DNA of 64,000 nucleotides from Litoditis marina (taxonomy: Eukaryota > Nematoda > Chromadorea > Rhabditida > Rhabditidae): NCBI GenBank assembly GCA_964036275.1, contig OZ038433.1, positions 18,730,257 through 18,794,256 of the forward strand. Direction: 5' to 3'. The position numbers and the translations under genes are program-made. The notes under the pieces are model-generated. The model was not told where the DNA came from. It made no database searches and was given only the letters and a program-made list of their open reading frames with translations. Each line of letters opens with the position of its first letter. Within the stretch, counting starts at the first letter, position 1. This document shows positions 12,801 to 23,524 of this stretch, in pieces.

Positions 12801-15800
12801 AAAACCTTAAAAGTTTGGTTATCATACTGTAGTGGGTAAGAAGCCGGTGAAATAGTGTAGGCGCTGTGTTTGTAGTTCAATTTTGCTTGTTTTCTAGTTG
12901 AAGTTCTTGAACAAAATGAGTGAAATTTTTAAAACAGAGCTTCAAATTGGACAGTCTAGTAATAATAGGACATAAATCGACTTGTTTCAGTTTGATCATT
13001 CATTTGGAAATTCAATGCAGCCCCCCTTTAACCCTATCAAAGTTTGGTTATCATACTGTAGTGGGTAATGAGCGGGTGAAATAGTGTAGGCGCGGTGTTT
13101 GTAGTTCAATCTTGCTGTTTTCTAGTTGAAGTTCGTGAATAAAAGAGAGTATCTAGTGCGAACTACATCTCCGCTATGGTCATCATCTATGATGCGTGCC
13201 GAATTTATGAACTATCCGCCTCATGTGAGACTCGAACCGAGCCCAAAAGTTATAGTCGTTGTCAACGGAAAGGCGGGAGGGTACTGTATATCTCATTTTC
13301 CGCTGTGTAGGCACACATGTCTTCGATTCCAATGCTTGCCCGTTAGGTGCACTAATAGCGCGGTGGTTAGCGGCCTGCTATGAATCTTTTGCTCGCAGGT
13401 TCGATTCCGGCGAGAGACATAAAACTATTAGCACGGTGGTTTTTCGAGTTTCGGGAATTTCGAGTTTTTCGAGTTCGAGTTTCTTGCGTTTCGAAAAAAA
13501 CCGAGTTTTCGAGTTTCGAGTTTGGTCGTCAAGTGTCAGGACTTTATCGAAACAAAAAAATGAGAATTTTTTGAGAAATTCAGATTTATTTACACATGAT
13601 TACGCGAGAATCGTGAAAAAGAAGCATTTTATTTCTGAAATAGCTGAGAAAGTGCTATAAAACGCTCAATTGTATCTCATTCCTGACTTGAAACGAAGCC
13701 AAACTCGAAACTCGAAAAACTCGAACTTTTCGAGTTTCAAAAATTTCGAGTTTTTCGAGTTTCGAGTTATTCGAGTTTTGGAAGTTTCGATTTTTTCGAG
13801 TTCGAGTTTCTTGCGGTTTTTAAAAAACCGAGTTTTTCGAGTTTCGAGTCGAACTCGAAACACGAAATTTCGAGTTATTTCGAGTTTTTTCGAAATTCGA
13901 GTTTGGCTTTAACAACCCTACTGACCACTTACCAACTGGGGCTACAGCCACAACGAATCGTATATATATGTGTTCCCACACAGCACAAAGTGAGATATAC
14001 AGTATGCCCCGCTTTTCTCTGAGCGAATATATACGACTTACACTACGCCTTTAAGAGTTTTGGAGTGTAGCGAGAGAGTGGGTACGGCCGGATGCGCAGA
14101 CGTCATCAGCAGTTTATCCAGGGGAATGAAAATCAGACCGGTAACACTGTAAAATAAACAATCATGTCAAATCTATAAGGTTCGATCAGCCCAAAGCAAA
14201 TCTAGGCGGTGTAATTGCCCCAACTCGCTCTGTTTTTAGTTGGATCACGTGGCTTTTCTGTCGAAATTCTGAAATTTGGCGTGTATAGAGTTCAAAATAC
14301 AATATGGGCATGGTCATTCCCAATATAGAACAGCTCGCGTGATCATTGTCAATGAAGTAAGCGCGACTGACTGTAATCCTCAAATAAACGGAAAAGTAAG
14401 ACAAATCGAGCTATACTCATATGTACAAAACTGAGTAACAAACGTGGATTGAGCATTAAAGGGACCGTTCCTCTTTAATTTAAATTCAATTTAAAGGAGT
14501 TTTGAGCTGATTAGTCGATATTGTTAACATTAAAAACCACACTCATTCATCTAGGAATAGAAAAAATAGAAGAAAGGAATAGGAAGGAATAAGAAGAAGG
14601 AACACTCATTAATCTAGGAATAGAAAGAGTAGAAGAAAGGAATAGGAAGAGGAATAGGGAGAAAACACACATGGAATGGTTGGTTCAAATTGTACACGCT
14701 TTCAAAACCTAATCATCGAGATAAAATCACAGAATGTGAAAAGGTTCAATTTCAGACTTACAATTTGGCTCCTCCACCGCCAAAACCTGGAAAAAGTGAA
14801 AGATCAATAAAATACGTTTCCTCATTTCAACCCCTTTCCTTTTCCTCTCTCCCTTTCCTAACTTTTCCTCTTCTCATTAACCTTTCTTAAGCTAACCCTT
14901 TTCCTCATTAATGTTTGTGAATGATTGTTGTTTTTAAATAACTGACAGTTAGAGAATAACTGATGATTCTGACGTGACTAGAGCAGTGACTGAGATTTCA
15001 TTTGGGTTCAGTCTAAGAATCCCGCTCTACAGAAAACTCGTCAAAGTTGGCCTCGAACTGATTTCATGTTGGAATCAATGAGAAGAATAACACTTCTTAA
15101 CCACCGGAATTATTCACCTACTTAATCGATATCGAACGGATAGTAGCCGCCAGTTTCAAGAATGCTCTCAATCGGCGTGGTTTCTACACTTTTTTCTCAT
15201 GTAACCGTGAGATTTGAAAAAAAAAGTAAATCTAACCGAATTGTCTGCGCACTCTGCTTGGCCCGGCAGCGGGATTCGGAGATGCAGCTGGAAAACACAA
15301 ATACCTCCCGGTTGAATAAGAATATGTTTCTTCCCTTCCCCAGTTCGTTTCAATCCCACTGAGACCCGTTGGCATCGTGCTAAGATTGTCGGCTATTTCT
15401 CAGACCAGATATAAGTTTTCTGAAGATTTCTCTCATTGACTTGCTCTTATGATACTTAACAACCTCTAACAGCGGTTTGCGGTTCATTGGAGAAAACTGC
15501 AGTGGTCAAAAATAGCTTGGAATATTTTTTGGCGCGCTGCCAAGTCTCAGTGGAATGACTGGTACTATAACATTGAGGTGAAGGTAAAGTGACCTGTGAG
15601 TTTTTTGAGTTGCACTCTATCACATTTTCCTCAAACAAAAGATTTGCTGTAACTGGATAAGCAGTTAGCGTATCATTATACTAGAAGTGAATTGAATAGT
15701 CACGTAAAGTTAGCATTCCAACGAAGCATCGTGCACTTTGTCATTGCACGTTTCTGAGTAATTGCTGTGTTTAACAAGTTTTACGTGACTGTGAAATTGA

Positions 15801-16355
15801 CTAGCATTATAGAGAGTGGTTCGTCACGTTTCCAGATTGATGTACTGGTCAACTTTTCATTCATCTTCTAGCTGTGTATTTCGCTTGGCTTACTCGTTTG
15901 TGGTAACTATTAGTGTTACATAAAGTGCATCTGAGTTATTTTTACACATAGTGATTAACACAACTGACCATTCGTTGTGACATTCGGGGATTGGTTTGGC
16001 GGAGCAGCTACCGGTAGTAGTGGTACGGTTGCCGGTTTCGGTGCCGGTACGGGGGTAGGGGCAGGTACTGGCAGAGGCACGGCACCAGTTTGAGGTGATG
16101 GTCCAGGTATAGCTGCCGGTTGAGGTCCAGGTATAGCTGCCGGTTGAGGTCCGGGTTGATTTGCTGGCTGAGGTGGAGGTATCGGTGAATTGTTCGGTGT
16201 AAAGGCTGGTCCGACTCCCATAGGAGGCTGACCACCGACACTAATTGATCCCTGGAAGTGAGATCTACAAACCCAAAGAGCAAATGAATTTAAAAGAGAG
16301 AGAAAGAGAAAAAGAAAGAGAGAAAGAGAGGAGGAGTGAGAGAAGGATGGACAGT

Positions 16356-16391
<36 letters not shown>

Positions 16392-19300
16392 CGAAACAAT
16401 CAGCATACCATACTATTCACTTCTGATGGATCCGGGAGGTTGTGCACCACCCGTACGGCCATTCCCTCGAAAGGCGGCGAGATCAAAAACGGAACGTCTA
16501 TCACTGAAATGAGACACTTCAATCAGTATATAGTCTTTTCATTACAACTCAAACACCTTCAGTACCAAAAAAACCCTAAGTCTGTTTGAAATCTTTCGAC
16601 ATAAAAAAACTGACATGTACTACTACATGCCGAAGGTTTACAATAGCGGAACATGGGAACCACATATAGTCGTAGCCAACGGAAAGGCGGGAGGATACTG
16701 TGTATCTCACTTTCCGCTGTGTACGCACACATGTCTTTGATTCCAATGCACACCGGTCATGTTCTCTTATAGCGCGTTGGTTAACTGGCTGCTACGAAAA
16801 TTTTGCTCGCAGGTTCGATTCCGGCGAGAGAAATAAATTTATAAATTTGGCACCCACTATAGAGGATAACCCATTTACGATTGTAAAGTGTCAGTACCCC
16901 CACGCTCATTTGCAGTCAGTACTCAGACAATTGAACAGTCAGGTGAAACATGTTGAACACAGCAGAAATCAGAAACGTGTAATGTTAAAGTACACGTTGC
17001 CTTACTAGATTGCCCGCATTACGTGACTCTTCAATCGACTTCTATAGTGAGTGCCAAATTTATAAATTTCCGTCTCTCGCCAGAATCGAACCTGCGAGCA
17101 AAAGTTTCGTAGCAGGGCGCTAACCACTGCTCTATTAGAGCACATGATGGACTTGCTTTGGAATCGAATACTTGTGTGCGTACACAGCGGAAAGTGAGAT
17201 ATACAGTTCCCCCCCCCCCCCGCCTTTCCGTTGGCGACGACTATAGTTTAGACATCTGTCCAATGAATCCGAAACTCACCAGTTTCTCGGAAATATGGCA
17301 CAAGTTTGAAGTTGTCATCAATAAAAATACGAAGTTCGTAGATTCTGAAATCCATGAAGACGATGAGATTTTTGCAGAAGATAACAGGTAGAAATATTTG
17401 GATAAAAACAGAAACAAGAATAGTTATAGTTATTTTGTGGTAAAGTTCTTATTTTCAGAATATGTCGTGTTCAACCAATCACACTTTCTGCTACGACTCT
17501 AATCAGGAACCTTCATTTTCCATGCTGTATTGACCAAATTAACACTCGTCACTTGTATATAGTCTTTCTCACCGCTCATACATGGTAACTTGATGGATAG
17601 ATAGTAACCCGCTAACAAACTCAAGAGCAGTCCGGCAAATCAGACCATTCCCAGTCACTTGGCCAGCCACTTCTGTGGTCTTGATGAGAGAGTGTGAAGA
17701 TCAGAGAGACGCAGATGTCTGCGGTCTCATTGGCATACATGCTCTCGCTTTGTTAGCTGGCCAATCGCAAAAAATCGGCTCTAGTCGTTCGCAGCAACTC
17801 AGATCGATTAGCACCAATTTTATGCGATTGGTCAGCTGAAAAAGCGACATCATGCCGTTCCATAAGGGCGCAGAAATCTGCGTCTCTCTGATCTGCACAC
17901 TCTCTCGTCGAGGCCGCTACAAAAGTGGCGGGCCGGGCTCGAAATTGTCTGAGCGAAAGGCGACCGATATTTGACACACTGCCACCGACTCCATTTGAGT
18001 ACATTGAGAACTATACCAATAGGAATGTACCTGGTTTGGATGAAGTTGGTCGTGACCACATAAATACGGTAGTTGGAATTGTAGAACGAATCAATCACAT
18101 AACCTGGAAAATGTGATTTAAAATGACGTCAAGTGAAATCAAACCAATCCAGGAAATATATTCATTTGCAGTTTGTTACATAATGTTTCCCAACTATAGT
18201 CGTCTCCAACGGAAAGGCGGGAGGGTACTGTATATGTCACTTTCCGCTGTGTACCCACACATGTCTTCGATTCCAAAGCTTGGCAAGTGTGTGCTCTAAT
18301 AGCGCAGTGTTTAGCGCCCTGCTACGAATCTTTTGCTCGCAGGTTCGATTCCAGTGAGAACCAGAAATTTATAAATTTGGCACCCACTATATCAACTCTC
18401 TTGTCGGGACTGAACCTTTAACGGAAAGTTTATTATGATGCTCCAACCTGAACGATTCCTTTGAAGTGGAACAGTACAAAATCTTCGGAAATAACAGTTC
18501 TTCAACATTTTTGATGAAAGAGGCAGAAAGGAAAGTAGCAAATGAAAAACGGGCTGCTGGCTGCTCAAGAGAAACCGATATATATCTTTTTCAATTCAAA
18601 CTAACCATTCTGATTTGCATACGGTTCACGTGTTCTAGTCCGTTTTGGCGAGCGCAACGTTATATTTAGGTACACCTGAACTAGCTTTTAGTTCTACCCT
18701 CCCTCAAGTGTTGAATTTGAACGTACACGTTGAAGCACACCTCTTGCAATAGTCTCCGAGTAGGCGTACTCCAATCTATTCAAAGGCAACTTCAACCAAA
18801 TCAGATCCCTCTGTTGAATGACCGCTTTGCCACTGAAATATTGGAATGAAATTCAGAGAAAAATAGACGCAGTAAACGAGGAAATTATAATGTTTGTACG
18901 TTCAGGCAATGGTAAGTTTCCTGAGTACGTATGCTAGAAGATCCCGGCACCTTCATCCCATCCTGCGTCTCTAGCTCTTACGTACTATTTCTCGTCTGTT
19001 ACGTCCCGGCCGGATGTAAGAGCAGAGAAATAGCGTATCTTTGGGGAGACGCAGGATGAGATGAAGGTGCCAGGATCTTCTAGCATAGGTACTCTGGCGT
19101 TTCTACAACAGTCATCCCCATGCTGGATTCCACGCCCTTCTTCTTGAACAGATTCAACACAGGTTGAAGAGATTGAAACCGCTCTACGAATATTCAAGTA
19201 CTTCAATACGTGAATCTGTGAAAAGTTTATGAACTTTTGAAAAACCCTAACATGCCAGAAAGTAGGCTGGAAATTCCATGACACGCTGCCAAAACAGTAG

Positions 19301-21342
19301 TCGTTACGTAATAAATGAGTGATCAATTGAGTCAAATCCCAGTACCAACAAACGATTCTACCTACTAAATTAGGTGTTTATCGGAGTGTAATGTAAGCCG
19401 TCACCGTTCGTGTGGTGGTGAATATTAGGGTTGTTAGAAATATTTCGAGTCGAGTCGAACTCGAAACTCGAAAACTCCAAATTTTCCGAAACTCAGAAAT
19501 TCGTAAATTTGAACTCGATAACAACCCTAGTGAATATGGTGGTAATGTCCCAATCACCTCATCGCGTTCTGAACCCGCACTCTTCGACCCCATCTATCCA
19601 ACACAACTAGCATCTTTTCATCCATACCCTCCTGCAATATAAGATTCAAAATATTCATACAAACTTTTTGTCGTGGTCTCGGTGCAACTTAGTGGCAGAA
19701 TTTATTTCAGACGTAGCCTGATTGGTGGTTTATACAAATTTCTCATTCTGTGTCACCCAATCCCCCACTACAGATGAAAAACCAGTGAAATAGCACGCAG
19801 CACAAGAGACGCAGGATGTGAAGAAGATTCCAGGATACATCCGCGTTGAACATCAAACTGATAAAAACAAAACAGAAATAAAATGAACGTAAAACCCGTG
19901 ACAGAAACATGTTCTTTCTGCAAATAAATTCTATGCACATTGCATACTTCGTAGCGCGCCTACAGTAAGACCTTGAGAAACTACTTTCAGACCTAGCGTA
20001 TGTACTAGCGTTCAGGCTTCAGAGTAGGGCCTTCGCAGCACGTACCGTGTAGATCATCATGATAGTCTTATGGGCGCACCGCCCTTTCGGTCCGAACAAC
20101 GTCTTCTCGTGAATCAAGGTAATTTTGTCTCTTTTCAGGGTCTCGTCCAGAACATCATGCAACCATCCATAGTACACGAAACAGTTGGATGTGAGGCCGA
20201 AAACTGTAAAGATGGAATGCGTATAACGAGGAAAGAACCTGAACGCGATATATAGTGTGCTTCACGGAAATCGGAAGAGCATGGAGGTCAATGAGGGTGC
20301 AGACATCTGCGTCTCTGTGACCTGCACACTCTCTCGTCGAGGTAGGAATGTGGCTGGCCGATTGGCTGAAGTGTTTATGTCCCACGAAGACTTCGGCACT
20401 GTGCCAATGATTTTGATACCTCTGGCCAGTATTCCAGTCTTCCTCATGTTTTCCGGCTCAAACGCTTCCGGATCCAACACGCCCGTTAATCTTGTCATGC
20501 TCTCGTGCACGTGTGCCTGTGGCAAAAATGATTATTTTCGAAGCAATGAACCTAGAAATGATTGTAATAGCTGATAAATTTGTATTATAATGTGTGAAAT
20601 AAACAAAAAAAATCCTATAAAATGCGGGTATGCCCAATGTGACCTATGTGAGTCATGAATTGATGAAGAGCAAACAATACATGTACAGTGGTGTTATATC
20701 AGGGTTTCTCTCAGGAAGGCAGTCCTATACGGTAGAGGTATAATCGTCGCCAACGAAAAGGCGGGTGGGTACTAAACATCTGCATTTCCGCTGTGTACGC
20801 ACTCATTTCTTCGATTCCAAAGCTTTCCGTTCATGACACTAATAGCGCAGTGGTTAGCGCGCGGCTACGAATATTTTGCTCACAGTTCGATTCCGGCGAG
20901 AGGCAGACATTTATAAATTTGGCACTTACTACAGTCGTATCTTTTAGTTTCATTCCACAGACGAAAATAGAAAATGCCGTACTCACCGTGTGAAGTCGAT
21001 AGAGTGGACTGGCAAAACTGGAAGTTTCACACAGAAGAAAAAATGAACCCTGAATAGTGAACGGTTGTTAAATATTCATACTTGTTTCGAGAAAAATGTT
21101 ATTCTAAATAATGTTCCAAGCCATTTTAGAAACTTTCACAAAAGGATTCCGGAAAAAATCTGAAAAAAATTATACTCTCTAAAATATTTTGCTATTTTCT
21201 CTAAATTTTCAGGACACCACCTTAGTTCTATGATTGTTTTCCCTATTCTTCTCTTCTATGATACAATATGATTTTAAGGCTGAACGAGAGAGAATGATAA
21301 TCTCACCAATGGTAGTAGGAGCCATACGACCAGCTGAGCCAT
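9860..21342 (-). CDS. Unrecognised type I membrane protein, ~566 residues, proline-rich stalk
   Basis: I do not recognise the family. Phase-consistent exons are 21307-21342, 20987-21049, 20420-20516, 20046-20203, 19558-19631, 19252-19285 (tentative), 19093-19181, 18741-18832, 18031-18103, 17280-17344, 16409-16503, 15965-16251, 14042-14146, 11977-12097, 10826-10932, 10180-10268 and 9860-9975. The protein starts with a hydrophobic signal sequence (MAQLVVWLLLPL...). Residues ~293-380 are proline-rich with repeated PGPQPAAI units. There are N-glycosylation sequons (NVT, NGS). A transmembrane segment near 530-547 (IGAIILVSVGISCIV) is followed by a basic tail (KQHQKKARRQGK). Every junction except the tentative exon fits without adjustment, which supports a functional gene. 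Introns are swollen with MITEs. The topology is well supported; the function is unknown. Confidence 0.7.
10986..11092. repeat. Hairpin MITE (gattatgtgctccaatc family)
   Basis: Inverted arms (atgtgctccaatctc ... gagattggagcacat) surround a core with cagtcctttaaactgcaa and its complement. Relatives lie at 12523-12638 and 34100-34215. Confidence 0.65.
11087..11530. repeat. 444-bp non-autonomous DNA transposon
   Basis: The left end is tatagttcgtttcacccatc. The right end, read inward, is tatagtgcgtttcaaccatc. Both continue into gatagcag. A second copy at 24006-24318 matches the first ~230 bp well and loses the right end. Confidence 0.75.
11776..11947. repeat. 172-bp palindromic MITE (GAGTACGTATGCTAG family)
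   Basis: The inverted ends gagtacgtatgctagaaaat ... gtactc enclose gcgtctc and its complement, so the whole element can fold back. It is exactly the same length as the copy at 18923-19094. Confidence 0.75.
12248..12444 (-). repeat. tRNA-like MITE/SINE family, 197-bp copy
   Basis: The ends are TATAGT and ACTATA. The minus strand carries an A-box-like tagcgcagtg-type motif and a B-box-like ggttcgattcc motif. It lies in an intron of the 9860-21342 gene. Confidence 0.8.
12523..12638. repeat. Hairpin MITE (aggacgaatatgtgg ... catattcgtcct)
   Basis: The inverted arms enclose a core with ctgcaattg and ctttggaccg-type motifs. It is related to the elements at 10986 and 34100. Confidence 0.6.
13194..13246. 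repeat. Fragment of a second tRNA-like repeat
   Basis: The sequence tgcgtgccgaatttatgaa...gactcgaacc resembles the 36228-36285 repeat end, with a reversed B-box-like gactcgaacc. It lies directly beside the tRNA-like copy starting at 13251. Confidence 0.45.
13251..13420 (+). repeat. tRNA-like MITE/SINE family, 3'-truncated copy
   Basis: It begins tatagtcgttgtcaacgg and keeps the A box (tagcgcggtggttagcgg) and B box (ggttcgattcc). The 3' end is replaced by a ttcgag-rich repeat. Confidence 0.75.
13435..13918. repeat. TTTCGAG-unit low-complexity repeat
   Basis: Tandem tttcgagtt units fill 13440-13550, and both orientations fill 13690-13915. The right edge taacaacccta matches the terminus of the hAT-like element at 19426-19529, so this may be a larger, end-damaged member. 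Confidence 0.6.
15684..15804. repeat. CACGTG-type palindromic MITE copy
   Basis: It runs from gaatagtcacgtaaagtt to gttttacgtgactgtgaaat with cgtgca...tgcacg in the centre. Related copies are at about 16895-17040, 23127-23252, 29131-29236 and 34490-34605. Confidence 0.6.
16290..16392. repeat. GA-rich microsatellite
   Basis: An interrupted (GA)n tract lies in the intron between exons 15965-16251 and 16409-16503 of the membrane-protein gene. Confidence 0.9.
16665..16861 (+). repeat. tRNA-like MITE/SINE family, 197-bp copy
   Basis: Full length with TATAGT/ACTATA ends. It forms an inverted pair with the copy at 17043-17245, with a CACGTG-type MITE between them. Confidence 0.85.
17043..17245 (-). 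repeat. tRNA-like MITE/SINE family, 203-bp copy
   Basis: Full length with a poly-C run expanded in the left part of the element. It ends 35 bases from the splice donor next to exon 17280-17344. Confidence 0.85.
17650..17965. repeat. Foldback element (gagagagtgtgcagatcagag family)
   Basis: Two inverted copies of ggccagccactt...gagagtgtg..agatcagagagacgcaga flank a short centre with gcgattgg. Single-arm relatives are at about 20280-20385, 37930-38055, 38085-38240, 40190-40325 and 55910-55960. Confidence 0.65.
18195..18391 (+). repeat. tRNA-like MITE/SINE family, 197-bp copy
   Basis: The complete copy has TATAGT/ACTATA ends, A box tagcgcagtgtttagcg and B box ggttcgattcc. It lies in an intron of the membrane-protein gene. 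Confidence 0.85.
18923..19094. repeat. 172-bp palindromic MITE at a splice donor
   Basis: It has the same family, ends and length as 11776-11947. Its right terminus (ggtactc) overlaps the inferred end of exon 19093-19181: the GT donor at 19091-19092 and the last two exon bases lie inside the MITE end. Confidence 0.7.
19426..19529. repeat. hAT-like mini-element with 8-bp target duplication
   Basis: The terminal inverted repeat is tagggttgtta ... taacaaccta-type. It is flanked by perfect direct repeats gtgaatat at 19418-19425 and 19530-19537. The body contains tcgag units. Confidence 0.8.
20739..20933 (+). repeat. tRNA-like MITE/SINE family copy
   Basis: Ends are slightly diverged (TATAAT/ACTACA). 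The A box tagcgcagtggttagcg is intact and one base is lost before the B box (cagttcgattcc). Confidence 0.75.
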
Positions 21343-21973
21343 TGTGAAGAGAGCGAATGAATTGGAAATGGAGATATTCCGGAGTTTTCACGTTTTCGCG
21401 TCGAGAATGCCGTAGGAAAACGCGTTCTAACAGGGATGGAGTATTCTCAAACCAACCAGTCTGTATAAAGTTTCATTGCAATCTAAGCCCGGCGAGGCAA
21501 CGACCACCCGCAACGAAAAAAATGTCAATCGTGTTTCTCAAGATTCGGAATAACCGAGTTTTTGAGTATCGACTTTTCGACGATTTCATTTCTGAAGACA
21601 ATTGGAGTTGGACTCAAAAACTTTTGAGAGTTTTCAGACCAAACCTGGTTTCGAGGAAAAGTTTTTTTTTCGAAAGAAATCACGTTTTCTTTTTAAATTT
21701 TCCGAGTAGAATCCAGTTTCAAGATTTCGCGGATCCAAAATTTTCCTCAATATTCTGTTCACTCGAGATGGACAAAAACTATCGTGCGCAGCGCGGAGCG
21801 CTGCGCAGATTAGTTTTTTGCCCTTTTCTCCGTTATTTGTGAACCATTTTCCGAGAAACTTGCCGTGAGCAATTAAAGGGCATACATCTATAAGATGTGT
21901 GTTTGAGTTAAAAATGACTCAGTTGACGTGAGTTGAAAGGGTAAACGTCTCGCAAAAATGACTTCCGTAATGG

Positions 21974-21989
21974 GGCGGCGGCGGCGGCA

Positions 21990-22027
<38 letters not shown>
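21974..22027. repeat. (CGG)n trinucleotide repeat
   Basis: About 17 CGG units with one CAG interruption. CG-rich arrays like this are rare in AT-rich worm DNA. Confidence 0.9.
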
Positions 22028-22309
22028 TACAAAAAATCTCTTCTCTGGGCACAGCTTCGCTCTCAATAAAAAATCTCTGAACACGGTTTACACTGTTGTG
22101 GAGCGAAAAAAAGTTGGGGTATACGTATTTTTCAGTCATAGTTGCAAATTTCATTTTAAGGATGATAGGGCCTTAAATGGTCTCAGGAAAATGTCTAAAT
22201 CGACCGGTTTTGAGAAAATGAAAATGAAAAAAGGAGAATCACGTGAAATTTATTCCTAAACTTCTCAGCTCAGAACTCGGTTGCGCGTACAGCCTAGTTT
22301 TCATTTGGA

Positions 22310-22395
22310 TTCACATGTCTGAGTGGCACAGTGGATATACTTTCTGTTCTAGTGAAATTGGATTGAGGTTCGACTCCCGCCTCGAGCGAAACATT
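22310..22395 (+). other. Degenerate tRNA-like sequence
   Basis: An A-box-like tggcacagtgg and a B-box-like ggttcgactcc lie about 45 bases apart, as in a tRNA. I cannot form a good T stem or acceptor stem, so this is probably a tRNA pseudogene or another tRNA-derived repeat. Confidence 0.4.
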
Positions 22396-22536
22396 TGCAA
22401 TAATTTGCTAGTATAATTTCGAGTTATCCTAATGCTCAATGCTGTGTCAAACTTGTTCAAAAATGACGTGCATTATTTTCACATGGTTATATATTATTTT
22501 GATAAGAGTTTCTCCGTAACTATAGAAAAAGAGGTC

Positions 22537-22868
22537 AATTAGTATAAAAAACGAGTGTAAAGAGGTTAAGATTAGTTTTAGAGATCACATAAACAAAAAT
22601 ATAAAACAGGTCCAATAAACGGATATTAAGAGAGAAAGGCTAATATCGCTTGAAAATTACACAAAGTATCACAGATATTACTCAGTAACGATGATGAAAC
22701 ATCTGAATACAGTACACGAAAATCCAGCTAGAATTTTGCCACATTTCAAACGAGCGAGCTTGGCCTTTCTCTCTTATTATCCGTTTCTTGGACCGGTTTT
22801 ATATTTTTGTTTATGTGATCTCTAAAACTTATCTTTACTTTCTTGACACTCGTTTTTTATACTAATAA
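22537..22868. repeat. Foldback element, ~330 bp with ~100-bp inverted arms
   Basis: The left arm (tagtataaaaaacgagtg...agagatcacataaacaaaa...) and the right arm (ttttgtttatgtgatctct...cactcgttttttatacta) are near-exact complements. The centre is about 100 bp. Confidence 0.75.
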
Positions 22869-23524
22869 GTTTAAAGTTTTTGGGTTTGGCGTTTTTCCAT
22901 TCTGAAAACCGAGACAAAACGGAGTTCTTGGACAAATCTATTGAGTAAGAATCGAAATGCCAATTGTGAAGTTGTTTTGAATCGAGTTTCGAGTTCAGGT
23001 TCAGAAGCTCGTCTCAGCTACATGGAACTTCTTCCCAAAGGTGGAATACAGTGAGCTAAAAAAATTAACCAGTTTTTTCGTGTTTCTCACAGAATGATCA
23101 GGCTTGTTTTGACAGGATTACGGTAGTTTCAATGGGAAAGTCAGTTTCACAGTCACGTGAAACACAGCAGAACTCAGAAACGTGCACTGAAATAGCGCAG
23201 GATGCCTCATTAGAATGATAACTTCACGTGACTATTCAATTTACTTCTAGTATAGTAGAAGTCTGCTGATATTCTTTTTGTGTTGTCCCTTCTGCAAAAC
23301 TGATTGACCATGTCAAAACTATGTCGCGGTAACAAAGAGTTCTCTTATCCATACTCTTCTATTGATGCAATCGATGGAATCTCATAAGAACTTCGTGAGA
23401 TATAACTCATCAAGCATCTCATTAGTTTTTGTTTGAGACATTGGTACGCCGCCTGGGAATTTCCATTCTCCCACGGTTCAATGAAAAATGTCGTTTCGGT
23501 AAATGAAATTCATTTCCAATCTAC

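Larger units (their letters stand above)
21343..23524. other. Intergenic DNA between two minus-strand genes
   Basis: It holds the presumed promoter of the membrane-protein gene, a short GC hairpin at 21783-21806 (tgcgcagcgc/gcgctgcgca), a CGG repeat, a tRNA-like sequence, a foldback element and a CACGTG-type MITE. No convincing exon is seen. Confidence 0.5.

Noticed and set aside
18289..18358. Functional tRNA genes at the A/B-box-containing sites
   Set aside because: Stems are incomplete, the anticodon region is not tRNA-like, and the sites lie inside a dispersed repeat, so they are not called as tRNA genes.
21357..21842. 161-codon open frame, plus strand
   Set aside because: No conserved motif and no splice partners; the composition looks like chance and repeat-derived sequence, and it overlaps the start of the minus-strand membrane-protein gene.
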